64,000 nucleotides of DNA from Porphyridium purpureum (taxonomy: Eukaryota > Rhodophyta > Bangiophyceae > Porphyridiales > Porphyridiaceae). How positions within the stretch are numbered: the first letter of the stretch is position 1; the number at the start of each line of letters is the position of its first letter. The notes below the pieces were generated by a model that saw only the letters and a list, made by a program, of their open reading frames with translations, was not told where the DNA came from and ran no database searches. Positions 38,801 through 47,983 of this stretch are shown one piece after another. The stretch covers positions 1,612,001 to 1,676,000 of the forward strand of contig VRMN01000001.1 of NCBI GenBank assembly GCA_008690995.1, written 5' to 3'. Made by a program: the position numbers and the translations under genes.

Positions 38801-41212
38801 GCCAACCTTGACGCGCGCGAAGGGCAACGCAGCACGCCAGATCTGTCGCATCTGGCGCAGGCGAGATTCAACAAAAAAGTTGTTCCTCTTCTACATGCAG
38901 GACCCTTTATCCGCTGCTCGTCGCCATTTCAAGCAGCGACTAGGACGACTGCCTCTACACGCAAGGTGTCGTTCAAAAATCAGAATGGCAAGGCTCCTTT
39001 CCGGCCACCGGACCGCATTGTTCGTAATTCTGATGAAGCAGCTGCATCAACCCGTGGGAAATTGCTGCCGCGAAAGGAAGGATTGCGGTCTTCCAACAAC
39101 GCCATGGTCGATATTCGTGCGGTGTACATTTCCCAAAGTGGAGAGTATGTTCGTCCGCCGCATCGCAATGCCAGGGGCAAGCAATTTGACGCTGATGTCC
39201 ATTTTCAGCCTCGAGCGGTTGCTGCTGCTTCTGGAAGCACTATCAAAGGGATCATGAGCCTTGAGCAGGCAGCTCAATATAGCTTTGCAGTCGATCAGCT
39301 AGGCTTTCGCGACGAGCACGATGTTTTGGGTATCTTTTCGATGTCGTCGGCTGCCGAGCTGCTGCCCACTTCTCGTCCCAAGGGAGCAGGCAACGATCAA
39401 AGTGTTGGGATGCAGAACGTGCTCCGCTTCTTCTCATCCATTTTCCCGGCGCTCGAACCCACCGAAAATACTCATTGCGATGACGATCGCCTAGCATCCC
39501 GCCCGGGGAGTGCAGTCTGGATTCGTAATGCATACACTCTCCAAGTTTGGCGGCATGCCAGAACGCGCGGCGCGGCATGTGCGTTCACGCTCCGAGACGT
39601 CCTTGTCAGTATGGCGCGGCGGATCGAAAAGGAATGGAACCAGGTTGAAAAACCGCCTTTCTTACGGCTCTCGGAACGAGACGCGCTTCCATCAAGCCCG
39701 CATGTCTGCTACGTGGTGTCTCTATCTTTGGTACCTACGTGCTCGGGACTTGGGAGTGTGCAGTATTCCATGTTGATCACGGATGGAGCTTACCTCTTGA
39801 AAGCTAGCTTGCCTCTTCAACTTGGCGCTCACGTTGTGTCCGGGAAAATTGCAGCGGGGACAAAGCTCTTCATTACAGGCTCTGCTTTCAAGGAGAATGC
39901 TGACATGGTGGGTGGTACTGGTGGTCATGGTTTGGGCAAGAACAATAGCGTCCAGACTCGCGTTCGGTCGCCGAATCCTGGCAGTGATCCGTCACCTGCC
40001 GTCAAACGTTTAGAGCCTGGCGCGCTGGACTGTGCGCCGCTTATTCTTCATCCAAATGGTGTGCGCGGGGCCAAAGCGTCTGCAAAGTTGGGTGTTCAGA
40101 AAAAGCTGCCCACCATTCACTCGCTGAAATCTGTGTTTTTGCTCGGCCGCGAGAGCGTTGTGCCATCTGTCGAACTTTTGGTTCTCAGGGTCTATCCTAC
40201 TCGATTTGTAGAGACCGTAGAGCAGGCAGAGGGGCAATCGTCGACCGCCGCAGGGCCTATTCAGCCAAACTACGGCGGGCGTCGCATATTTCGGACACGT
40301 GAGCAAGAAGAGCATGTTCGAGAGGAAGCATACAACAGATGCGGAGGGAGCGCCAATGAGCGGAACGTCAAGGCAGCACGAGAGGTGCTAGTAGCGGACA
40401 AGTATGGGCAGCGCGCTCTCGTAACAATATGGCAGCAGGATGCAGCTTACGCCGATAATGTGTTGAAAGAGAATGTGTACCTTCGCATCCAGGCCGCAAG
40501 TTGCCACCAGCTCCGACCACCTCGCGCGGGCGCGGCCATTCGCATCATCGCTGGGCAGAAGTCGGTTCTGCGCACGTTCGAGCGCTCTGTCATTCCGCGA
40601 GCATTCTTTCAGGAGCGCACGCTTTCTTATGCTTCGCAAGCAGCGCTTCGCATGGACGCGGACCTGCTGCTTGTTGTGTTGCTTGTGGGACCTGTGCAGA
40701 CCATCGGCAGTCACAGTTCCACTCGATACGTGTTCTGTGCGGACGCAAGAGAGTCGCTGGCAAGCGACGTATCACCGGAGCGTATCCCGATTGTTGTCGT
40801 GGAATTTCGCGACGACGACGCGAAGAACATTCCTCGCATAGTGAGCGTGGCTCAGGAGTCGCTCGTCAAAAGATTGATTTGCCTCGGCGAATGGTCAGGA
40901 GGGCCCGTGGCGGCCGGTGCGAGAGACGCAGCGAATAATCTGCAGGAGAGTGCAGATCTGTTTGTGCTGGGGCGGGATGTGGCGGTGTGTGACCGAGTTG
41001 CCGTCGCCAACACAATAGCCTGCGAGAGTAGCACGCGGACGTCCTGGCTGTCGGGCGGACAGCTTGTTCGTGCGCGCGGGAACGGGCTGTACGCCGGCAC
41101 CCTTCCAGCCGCTGTGCAGCGCAGGCTTGACGCCAAGACGCCCGCCGTGTGGAGCGCTTTACTCCGACGGGCCAACGACCTTGTTTGCGGCCGCGCGCGT
41201 ACCGCGCTGTAA
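35843..41212 (+). CDS. BRCA2: BRCA2 homologue with four BRC repeats
   Basis: The protein is 1789 residues. The first ~740 residues are low-conservation and acidic. Four BRC repeats lie at about 750-935, each with the FxTA RAD51-binding motif (FTTA once, FATA three times) and the GKSIEVSDKMLQKARTIL core; the last three units are spaced exactly 147 bp and nearly identical. From about 1225 comes the DNA-binding region: a helical domain with VWIRNAYTLQVWRHA, then OB1 with ITDGAYLLKASLPLQL and GKIAAGTKLFITG, and further OB-type sequence to the end. BRCA2 loads RAD51 on single-stranded DNA for homologous recombination. The C-terminal region looks complete. The first ATG is used. Confidence 0.92.
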   Translation: MEKQETMLGLAFEDPVSCTSDEDQVISRRRNSQRVHTSRSQPMLPQMPLPGHQMHTHATSQHSHETQVSAPARPDYATKSRKSGRAAKSTLRSDGICRRKVAECDGQTIARHGLAHGLRDDLADAWTSTEDHDGRAVMMDTDIISTDDDDDNEEKAAQPSTLVPGTAFIDDHIQDASSSDDQEVKAPETNHSRADFLSPKDWLDAWQIMEMETHEKEAQDGKDTSIVGSTVLQTKCTDADNIIAVQAHGRSMQDRSTALAHVPVFLGEIEACASGTKFPGVVLIEDVTPEGVAQHNRLAPDLFLAQPNEADMVRKRLRFDEHHEAAPSMPNQRLSNGMRESEQTSIPAFEENQNIRKRPRQYSDEKCLPGHEHQCRPPDQLGKESSTGNPCSGEENIPSTRERDEKNEMQRGASQNPQHDQDDGDLHSQKPPAVAPHASTDFHQSGYHFAACGFQTNLGRAPQNEVVLNQCQRLLDTDQFCQDAVEHQHVFPEGAARNFILELESFEHCGPAQRLGSSCASAFRTSACVLNSKYDGAQGGLSINYADNNASESQQAKCAVQTAPALAGREIRNHEHPQDFETDSPSASDNIIRVFRSIQDCAGDAPDVDPDASELHQSRYAVAAILPSDLSRAHDFPEDTHRHGVALYPGNLVSQIVAEGGDRGGLGQKQIPCAELCDGGTDHHVDTDLTAGGLPDKAVTFATIRGGSPGMSHGKSRHGESMIVQEDDEHDQAKLARARVRPTERIAGVASSFAFTTARGKSIDISDKMLQKARTILGDGNDDGCSLPAFPPAKRAMEGASTAFATAGGKSIEVSDKMLQKARTILGDGNDDGCGLPAFPPAKRAMEGASTAFATAGGKSIEVSDKMLQKARTILGDGNDDDCGLPAFLPTKRAMGGASAAFATAGGKSIEVSDKMLQKARTILGTEHDDDHGKILARAPVERPMPSYSARLDVGPDSAQGSSESARSPLLGEFEASKGDMLDDDRANLDAREGQRSTPDLSHLAQARFNKKVVPLLHAGPFIRCSSPFQAATRTTASTRKVSFKNQNGKAPFRPPDRIVRNSDEAAASTRGKLLPRKEGLRSSNNAMVDIRAVYISQSGEYVRPPHRNARGKQFDADVHFQPRAVAAASGSTIKGIMSLEQAAQYSFAVDQLGFRDEHDVLGIFSMSSAAELLPTSRPKGAGNDQSVGMQNVLRFFSSIFPALEPTENTHCDDDRLASRPGSAVWIRNAYTLQVWRHARTRGAACAFTLRDVLVSMARRIEKEWNQVEKPPFLRLSERDALPSSPHVCYVVSLSLVPTCSGLGSVQYSMLITDGAYLLKASLPLQLGAHVVSGKIAAGTKLFITGSAFKENADMVGGTGGHGLGKNNSVQTRVRSPNPGSDPSPAVKRLEPGALDCAPLILHPNGVRGAKASAKLGVQKKLPTIHSLKSVFLLGRESVVPSVELLVLRVYPTRFVETVEQAEGQSSTAAGPIQPNYGGRRIFRTREQEEHVREEAYNRCGGSANERNVKAAREVLVADKYGQRALVTIWQQDAAYADNVLKENVYLRIQAASCHQLRPPRAGAAIRIIAGQKSVLRTFERSVIPRAFFQERTLSYASQAALRMDADLLLVVLLVGPVQTIGSHSSTRYVFCADARESLASDVSPERIPIVVVEFRDDDAKNIPRIVSVAQESLVKRLICLGEWSGGPVAAGARDAANNLQESADLFVLGRDVAVCDRVAVANTIACESSTRTSWLSGGQLVRARGNGLYAGTLPAAVQRRLDAKTPAVWSALLRRANDLVCGRARTAL
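38094..38620 (+). repeat. BRC repeat array within BRCA2
   Basis: Four units are in tandem. Starts of the near-identical units are spaced 147 bp (38241, 38388, 38535 for the same word), or 49 codons. Units 2 and 3 differ at very few bases, indicating recent duplication or gene conversion. Unit 1 is the most diverged. Confidence 0.9.
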
Positions 41213-42543
41213 AGCTTGTCAACTGCTCCCAGCACTTCCACGCTCTCATTCCCGAAAACGACCACCCTATCAGAAAGCACGCGGGATTTTGTCCATGCAG
41301 ACCCTATCATGCTGCCGAAACCTATTTTTGGAAACCACGTGCTGAGCGCGCACCAACTGAAGATGCGGCCATGTGCACAGTTCGCCGTCACCGCTCACTC
41401 ACAGCGTCACCGTCGCTGTCTCGTCACCATGCTTATCACGCGCGCGATCTCCACCGCATGACACGCCCCGTTCCACACGACGCACACGTGCACGCTCCGC
41501 CGCACACGCACTTCCACACGCCCGACTCCAAGACCAGCCCCTCCTCTTCGCACCGCTTTCGGCGCGCGCGCCCTTGAATTTCTCGTCAGGCCACACTGTA
41601 CCGCTCTGTACCAAAACCCACCCACTTTACTGCATGACGCGCATGCTGACACTGAACCTCCTTTGCGTTGCGCCGTGCGTGTTCGTCTTTGAGAAACGCC
41701 GCGATCGCGTTTTTGAGGCGGGTGAAAGAAAAAAACAGCAACCGCCTTTTGTGATTTCCGTGGCAAAAAGGGCCGAAAAAATGAAGATGGACTGTACTCG
41801 AAGTGTACACGTTTTCGCACTGTCGGAAGCAGAAAATCCTTCGTGGCGTGTCAAGTGAGATGACTGTGCTCTTGTTTGCTTCTGGTGTGAGGCGGAAGGG
41901 GCACGGCACCGATCAATTACCCTCGTTTCGAAAACGGCGGATGCCAACGCCGCTCCACAACACGCTACGCCAGTGGCGCGTGTGGAATGACGCCGTCAGC
42001 GCAAAACTGGTGCTTGCCAGCAAGCAAGGGTCGGTCGCCGACGTGATCCACTAGCCTTCTCGGACACCTGGCTCCGAGGGTTTTCTTCTGCAGATGACGT
42101 TTTGCCATTTCGGGCGCCCGCGCGCGAATTTGGTATCGTTGTCATGGTGTCCTGCGGGTGTTCCCGCTCTCCAGTCCGGGAGTCTGAATGTCGACGCGCG
42201 GCCAGAGTCCGCACAGTTGGCTATAAATAGGCAGCACACGGCCGCGCAACAGATAGCGACAAGCTGGAGCCGAGGTCGTCAGGGTCGGAGTGACTGTTGA
42301 AACAGGCAAGCTGCATCAAAGGGGAGTGACGCAAGCAGGCGACAATCCGTATTTTCCTGTACGTGGCGACTGTTTCCAAGCGTATTGTTCCTAGAAGTCT
42401 GCCGGTCTGGCCTCGTCAGTTGCCCGCGAAAGCCGTGCGTACGGGACTGTGATCATCAGCCAGCATACAAGCTTGAAGAGCCCGGCCTGCGGTCATCGTC
42501 TATTACAGCTTTGGCTTTACGGGGTTGAACGTCCACCATTGCA
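41213..42543. other. Intergenic region with TATA promoter of the next gene
   Basis: ACTGTAC occurs at 41595 and 41791, the latter followed by GTGTACAC. TATAAATA at 42222-42229 lies about 320 bp before the secreted-protein ATG, with no other ATG between them. Short frames here show no family. Confidence 0.45.
42222..42229 (+). promoter_or_regulatory. TATA box of the secreted-protein gene
   Basis: TATAAATA is followed by about 315 bp without any ATG before the start at 42544, consistent with a transcribed leader. Confidence 0.55.
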
Positions 42544-43797
42544 ATGTCTAGACGAAGCACATGGTGGCCGGTGGTGTCAGCGCTCGCGGTGCTGGCGGTC
42601 CTTGCTCTGTGGCCCGGAGCCGCGGCACAGAGTGTGCCAATTGGCGGCGGTGTCATCTACGGCGCCGAGCGCGACTTGACAGAGAAGAACTTTTACACGA
42701 TTAGTACTGGAGAAGATGTGCCAAGCATCACACTTCTGGCCAACATGACACAGCGCGCAATGGAAGACGAGGATTTTCCCACGCAGTGCTTTGGCTACAT
42801 GAATCCAGACATGACGGGCGGGTTCAACGACTTTACACCCAATGCGCTGGCATTTGACGGCAGCTTTCGACTGTTCTTTGCAGCGTGGGACATTACTGTT
42901 GACCCTTCTCAAATCAGGTCACGTTTGTGCTTCTTTTCACTGTTCAGCGACCGCTTCTTCTTCGTGCAGTTGTTCCCAGACCTGCTTGTGGGCGCCACGT
43001 TCGACCAGACCACGTATAACTACATCTACATCCGCGAGGGCGCCCCGCGACCAAACGGCTTTCTAGAGCTCGTCTCGGTATCGCTGGACCGTACCACAGC
43101 GCGTGTGATAAGCATGATGACCGAGTCAACGTTTGTGGACGCCACTGGCGGCACCCTCCAGGCGCCGGGGCAGGTCTTCAAGACGTATCGGGGCGGCGAC
43201 ATGGCTGTTGACTGCAACGGTGTGTTGTTCGCGTCGAGTGTCGGAACAGGAGGTGGAAATAAGATGTTTTTCAGTATTGGCCTTCGCAACACCTCAGAGC
43301 CAGGTTCTCAGAACGTGTTCCGTTTGATTCACGAGGACCCTGCCGCGAACAACGGCCTGACGGGCTTTGCCGACAGCGACCAACTGGCGTTCGACCAACT
43401 AGGACGGTTGATCAGCCAGGATAGTGAACGCGGCATCTTCAGTGTTGTGAATGAGGTGACGGGAGCAAACGGAGAGCTGGGCGTCGAGGGTGTGGACTTT
43501 GTGCGCTTTTTTGACAACGGCCAGTTGCGCACGTTTTCGGACCTTGCGTCGTTTCTGGATTGCGGCGTAGTCGTCCAGTGCGTTGAAGTCGAGGTTATTG
43601 ACCAGTGCGACGAAGAACGCATGGTCACGGTGCTCGAGCCGCAAGACGGCGGCGACGTTCCGTGCCGCTCTGTGCAGGGCCAGTGCAGAATGCCACCGGA
43701 GTGTACCGATGAAGTGGACTGCGTGTACTTTATCCGAGCGCAAACGCAGCAGATGCCAGACGACGCCTTTGGTCTTCAGCGCATTTTCGGCGCTTAA
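42544..43797 (+). CDS. Secreted protein, family not recognised
   Basis: The protein is 417 residues with a clear signal peptide (about 1-28: Arg-Arg, then VVSALAVLAVLALW, cut near AAA|Q). The body (about 30-345) consists of alternating beta-like stretches with Asp/Gly turns (FKTYRGGDMAVDCNGVLF, FADSDQLAFDQLGRLI), resembling a beta-propeller, but I cannot assign a family. The last ~70 residues are Cys-rich (about ten Cys) and probably disulfide bonded. No membrane anchor is seen, so it is likely extracellular or vacuolar. It has its own TATA box. A role in the cell coat is possible but is a guess. Confidence 0.8.
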   Translation: MSRRSTWWPVVSALAVLAVLALWPGAAAQSVPIGGGVIYGAERDLTEKNFYTISTGEDVPSITLLANMTQRAMEDEDFPTQCFGYMNPDMTGGFNDFTPNALAFDGSFRLFFAAWDITVDPSQIRSRLCFFSLFSDRFFFVQLFPDLLVGATFDQTTYNYIYIREGAPRPNGFLELVSVSLDRTTARVISMMTESTFVDATGGTLQAPGQVFKTYRGGDMAVDCNGVLFASSVGTGGGNKMFFSIGLRNTSEPGSQNVFRLIHEDPAANNGLTGFADSDQLAFDQLGRLISQDSERGIFSVVNEVTGANGELGVEGVDFVRFFDNGQLRTFSDLASFLDCGVVVQCVEVEVIDQCDEERMVTVLEPQDGGDVPCRSVQGQCRMPPECTDEVDCVYFIRAQTQQMPDDAFGLQRIFGA

Positions 43798-44385
43798 CAG
43801 ATGCTCTTTTCCCGTCCAAGATCCTGCCTTAACTTGAAGCCAGCTAGCGAATGACTTTTTACGACTAAATGTAAACATTTTTGGATAGCTCTAAGACTAC
43901 TCTGCGCGGTAACTCGCCTCTCGTGCTCCCTTTCAACTGCTTATCGACAGAGATACGAGCACTCGGCTTGCAAAACTCTCATGACTCGAGCGAGGTCATT
44001 CCGCCCTACAGAGAGAGCACGAGCGTGGCGGCGCCGGCCCTTGCGAAGCCGGTTGCTCGTCATGAGAGCCTACCGAACAGCGAGGCGGGACCTTGACCAT
44101 GCCGAACAGACGGCCACCGACTGGGTCATTGCGTCATTCCTTTTCCAGACCCGCGGCAGCGACTGCGAGACGTGCAGTCCGGCGCGTGCACGCTCAGTTC
44201 GGCGCGCATGTACCGGTCCGGGTGTTCTGCGAGACAGACATGCGCACGCGTTTCTGGGACAGCACGACACACAAAAACACAAACACACACTTGCCAGCGT
44301 TCAACCGAGCGAGCGTTGCCATCGACCGTTGCCAGCACCCCAAAAACAACCCGCCTCTAAACCTCCCCAGCGCATGTTCTCTCTA

Positions 44386-44394
44386 TGTGTGTGT

Positions 44395-44441
<47 letters not shown>
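44386..44441. repeat. Microsatellite (GT)n
   Basis: About 27 GT units with one interruption near 44399-44400. Confidence 0.92.
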
Positions 44442-44442
<1 letters not shown>

Positions 44443-44530
44443 TGAATATGTTGCCGTGCCAATGTTAAGTGTCTTGCTCTCGCGCGCCATCCCGGTGCTG
44501 CTCAGATTTTACGAGACTGCGAGTTCGGGG

Positions 44531-44538
44531 TATAAAAA
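44531..44538 (+). promoter_or_regulatory. TATA box of the PB1-ZZ gene
   Basis: TATAAAAA lies 91 bp before the ATG at 44622. Confidence 0.6.
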
Positions 44539-44621
44539 GGCGGTGTTGATGTGCTGGGAGGTAAGAGGTTGAGTGTGGGTTGGGGAAACGGAGAGAGGGT
44601 GAAGTGAGTGGGAGGAAAAGG

Positions 44622-46544
44622 ATGGCTGCTACTGTTGCTGCCGCTTCTGTTGGTGGTGGTTCTGCCGCTGCTGGTGGTGGTGGTGTGATGGCGGACTGGG
44701 ACGTGAAGATCGAGTATGGAGGGGAGATTCGGCGTGCGCAGCTGAGCACGGGCGAGCGTGAGGACCTAAAGTTGGAGCAGCTTGATGGGCAGCTGCGCAG
44801 CATGTACGGCGCCGACGTCGGCGTCGCCACGCAAAAGGTGTTCTACAAGGACGACGAGGGCGACCTCGTGCGGCTGACGCACGAGGACGAGCTCCGTGTC
44901 GCGTGCGCACTGGCTCGCGAGTGCGCGCCACAGGGAAAGAGACCGTGTTTGCGCCTCGTGCTCACGCCACTGCACGCGGCCGCGCCGGCCGCGGGACAGA
45001 AGCGCGCGGCCGCCGACTCGGTGCCTGCAGCAACTGCACCCGCAGCGGCTTCCGGAATGGCGTCGCCAGCTTCTTATCAGGTGGTTGGCGACATGTTTGA
45101 CATGGCAAGCCAGTTCATGGGCGCTCTTCCGCCAGAGCTTGGTGCATTGGCAGGCGCGTTTATGGGTGGAGGACCCCAACAGGAACCACAGAGGCTTCCA
45201 TTTGGCCCGCCGCGGGGACCACCACCATCGTTTCAGTGGGGCCGTGGGCGCGGAGGATGTGGCCGTGGAGGCGGCATGCGCAACAAAATGCGCCGTCTCG
45301 CGTCAGAAACATCACCAGAGACAGTTGCTGCGGTCATTGCTGCGGGTATGGCCTTGTGGACGGCCGGCGAGCTCCCCAAACTCATGGGTATGGTGCCTCA
45401 GCTTGCCTCGCCTGTGCGCTTGCTTGCTCAGGAAATGGGAAAGGAAGGTGACGACCAGAATCAGAATCCCGACCCACATCGCTATGATGAAATCTTTGTG
45501 GACCCAGTGGTCGCCAAGATGTTCGAGGCAGGCATCTCGGAGGCCAGCGTTGAGAAAGTGCAGGTCGCGATGCGCGCCGTGCTTGGTGAGAAGGTGCTGC
45601 GCAGTGTGATGCCGTGGATTGCGAAGAAGCTGACGCGGATGGTGGAGCCTGACATGAGCCGCCTGCATCCGCAGGTGGTGTGCGACAGGTGCGACATGGC
45701 GCCTTTGATTGGGCCGCGCTTTCGCTGCATGAAATGTGATGATTTTGATCTCTGCGAGTCATGCTTCGACACGTTCAGTGAGGAGCAGCATGTGGATGGC
45801 TCGCATCGCAAAGCGGAAGATTTTCTCAGGATCGAGCGTCCTTGGGACCCGAGGACTCGCGATGAGCCACCAAGGCTGGTTCCAGACGCGCCGCTGAATG
45901 AGGGCGACATGGGTCCATCTGTCGTTCATCTGAAGAGCGTGCTGGTGGACCTCGGTCTGTTCTCTTCGGAAGCCTTGAAGAAATGGCATGCTATGCGTTT
46001 TGGTCCCGCGCTGCGAGAAGTGCTGCTGGCGTTGAAACGCGAGCACGGAATTGAGAGCGAAAGTGGTGCGACATATGACGCAGTCACCCGCGCAACCTTG
46101 CTGTCCATGGTCGAGGCCAAGCGCGAAGAGGCATCATCTTCTAGCCGTGGTGCGGCTTCGAGCACTAGCTCGGCTGCCGGACAGGGAACAACACCAACGC
46201 CTGCTCCGACGGCAGCGGCAAGCTCCTCTTCGTTACCAGTTGATTCTCAAACTGGCGACAACACGGTTTCGATGGAAACGACTGCGGCGCCTATTTACTT
46301 GCCGGACGCACCGCTGTACGCTTTCGAAAAGAGTGACAAAGTCGTTGCGTTGAAAAAGGCAATGACTGCGCTTGGTTTGTTTCCGCTGGCCAACAGTGGT
46401 CCGCTGTTTGGAACAGCGCTGCAGAACGCAGTCATGAAACTGAAGAAAGACAACGGACTGGAAAATGCGTCCGATCCGACGTACGATGATGCCGTTCGCG
46501 CCGTACTGGAGAGGCTGGCGAATCGCCGAGAGGTGAGCATGTGA
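44622..46544 (+). CDS. PB1-ZZ protein (NBR1/p62-like) with two PG-binding-like repeats
   Basis: The protein is 640 residues. After a Gly/Ala-rich start a PB1 domain (about 25-115) follows, with VKIEYGGEIRR and the acidic DDEGDLVRLTHEDEL. An Arg/Gly-rich linker and a helical region lead to a ZZ zinc finger (about 352-400: CDRCDMAPLIGPRFRCMKCDDFDLCESCF). Two C-terminal repeats (about 425-505 and 555-635) have the pattern G.SV..L...L..LG...FG.AL...L..K...G...YD..TR..L, like the peptidoglycan-binding-1 fold. PB1 plus ZZ is typical of the selective autophagy receptors NBR1/p62. No FW or UBA domain and no obvious LIR is seen, so the role is open. An alternative start is 44688. Confidence 0.82.
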   Translation: MAATVAAASVGGGSAAAGGGGVMADWDVKIEYGGEIRRAQLSTGEREDLKLEQLDGQLRSMYGADVGVATQKVFYKDDEGDLVRLTHEDELRVACALARECAPQGKRPCLRLVLTPLHAAAPAAGQKRAAADSVPAATAPAAASGMASPASYQVVGDMFDMASQFMGALPPELGALAGAFMGGGPQQEPQRLPFGPPRGPPPSFQWGRGRGGCGRGGGMRNKMRRLASETSPETVAAVIAAGMALWTAGELPKLMGMVPQLASPVRLLAQEMGKEGDDQNQNPDPHRYDEIFVDPVVAKMFEAGISEASVEKVQVAMRAVLGEKVLRSVMPWIAKKLTRMVEPDMSRLHPQVVCDRCDMAPLIGPRFRCMKCDDFDLCESCFDTFSEEQHVDGSHRKAEDFLRIERPWDPRTRDEPPRLVPDAPLNEGDMGPSVVHLKSVLVDLGLFSSEALKKWHAMRFGPALREVLLALKREHGIESESGATYDAVTRATLLSMVEAKREEASSSSRGAASSTSSAAGQGTTPTPAPTAAASSSSLPVDSQTGDNTVSMETTAAPIYLPDAPLYAFEKSDKVVALKKAMTALGLFPLANSGPLFGTALQNAVMKLKKDNGLENASDPTYDDAVRAVLERLANRREVSM

Positions 46545-46813
46545 GTTTGGGTGATGTTTCAATGCTAGGTGGCGGGTTGAATTTCATTTTTTTTTCTCCC
46601 ACGTGGTTTTTTTTTGGTTTCACGCCGCGCCACAAGTTGCTCCCTTTTCGACTTTTGCTTTCTCCTTTGTTGCCTTCTTTCTATCTTTTCCAGTCCTGCG
46701 CCGAGAGTGCTGTGTGCATGGTGTTCTCCATGAGAATACACCTAGTCCATTAAATTGTGATTTGCCGATTCAACCCCCGCGTGGCTACAGCGCTCAGTGT
46801 ATTATCTTCTGCT
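46545..46813. terminator. Convergent 3' ends of PB1-ZZ and SNF4 genes
   Basis: This is a 269-bp gap with T-rich runs (46588-46620) between convergent stop codons. It should hold both polyadenylation regions. Confidence 0.4.
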
Positions 46814-47983
46814 TTATTCTGATAGGAAATAGCCGAGCAGATCCGACAGGCTGAGAACGCCTTCAAGGGAGCCCGTGTTGGATACAAAGTACAGGCGGTA
46901 CGATTGCGCGGCCTCAAAGCGCTCGAAAATTTGGCGGAGCGTTTCGCTCCTCCGGCATGTGCAAACCTGCACTGGCACTTGCCGAAATGTACGAATGGCG
47001 TCGGAGATGCACATCTCCAGGTTGATTAGCGCAATTTCCTGAACCAAGCTGCACGCGTCGCTGCGTGAGTACTCATCCAGAACCATGCCATGCTCGTCGA
47101 TCACCGGCACCGCATTGATGCCGCGCGACATCATGAGGTCAAACGCACGCCGGATTGGTTCCGAGTAGGTCACAGTGGCAAGATCGTGAAAGGTGCCGAT
47201 TCTTAGCTGGGCAACAGTGAGATCAAAAAGCTCGCGCCCGTCAGATGAAGACTCTCCGCCCACACCTTGCATGGACGCAATGGTGCCTGCGCTTCCACCG
47301 GCCGCTAAACTAGTGGACGAGCCGAGTCGTACGTGCTTCGCCACATGCTGGTGCACAAACCGCAAAACACTTAGATGCGAAAGAAGATATAGGATCATTT
47401 GCTCGCGCTGCGAGTAGATGGGGACGCTCTGTATACGTCTTTCCTGTAGCAAGCAGCACGCAACGTACAGCGAGTCCTCTGCAGCCACGAAAGTAGGTGT
47501 GAGCTCTATCCTATTCATCATTTCGGGTGATGCCAGCGCGCCCTCACCTGCGCCAATGGGCGTAACGTCACCCGGCGCCGGCCGCCCGCCGCTCTTTTCC
47601 CACATGGCTTTGAGATGGAGCCATGCTTTCACTTTTTGATGCTCCAACGCATGCGTCAAAAGCATGCGCATATCTGTGGTACTACTGCTCTTGTATAAGT
47701 AATGCGTCGCAAGCTCGATGAAATCTGCGCGGCTGAGCACACCCACATACGTGAGCCTCTGCGGGTCCCACACCGGCACGGCCGTCGCGGCGTTCTCTTG
47801 CAAGGTCTGAAACGCTGTACGAAGCGACAAGTTGCAGTCCAGCACAACGACTTTTGAGGATTCCGGCACTAAATCCTCCGTCAGGCACGATTTCATAAAG
47901 TCAGCCACATGAGAGCGAATCCGCGCGACGGCCTCGCTATCTTCAAGCTCCATAGGCTCAACGCCTTCTACCTCCATATCCAT
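46814..47983 (-). CDS. SNF4: SNF4 / AMPK gamma subunit, four CBS motifs
   Basis: The protein is 389 residues starting MDMEVEG; ten more codons upstream are open but lack an ATG. The N-terminus has the gamma-type SSKVVVLDCNLSLRTAFQTLQ followed by AVPVWDPQRLTYVGVLSRADFI (CBS1). CBS2 includes RRIQSVPIYSQ, CBS3 includes GINAVPVIDEHGMVLDEYSRSD, and CBS4 ends SLEGVLSLSDLLGYFL. The gamma subunit binds AMP, ADP or ATP and tunes the SnRK1/AMPK kinase, the energy sensor. A Ser/Gly-rich insert lies between CBS2 and CBS3. It is divergent from the MYCBP-like gene and convergent with the PB1-ZZ gene. Confidence 0.9.
   Translation of the reverse strand: MDMEVEGVEPMELEDSEAVARIRSHVADFMKSCLTEDLVPESSKVVVLDCNLSLRTAFQTLQENAATAVPVWDPQRLTYVGVLSRADFIELATHYLYKSSSTTDMRMLLTHALEHQKVKAWLHLKAMWEKSGGRPAPGDVTPIGAGEGALASPEMMNRIELTPTFVAAEDSLYVACCLLQERRIQSVPIYSQREQMILYLLSHLSVLRFVHQHVAKHVRLGSSTSLAAGGSAGTIASMQGVGGESSSDGRELFDLTVAQLRIGTFHDLATVTYSEPIRRAFDLMMSRGINAVPVIDEHGMVLDEYSRSDACSLVQEIALINLEMCISDAIRTFRQVPVQVCTCRRSETLRQIFERFEAAQSYRLYFVSNTGSLEGVLSLSDLLGYFLSE

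Larger units (their letters stand above)
43798..44621. other. Intergenic region with GT microsatellite and TATA box
   Basis: A long (GT)n tract lies at 44386-44441. TATAAAAA at 44531-44538 is about 90 bp before the next start. No gene is recognised. Confidence 0.5.
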
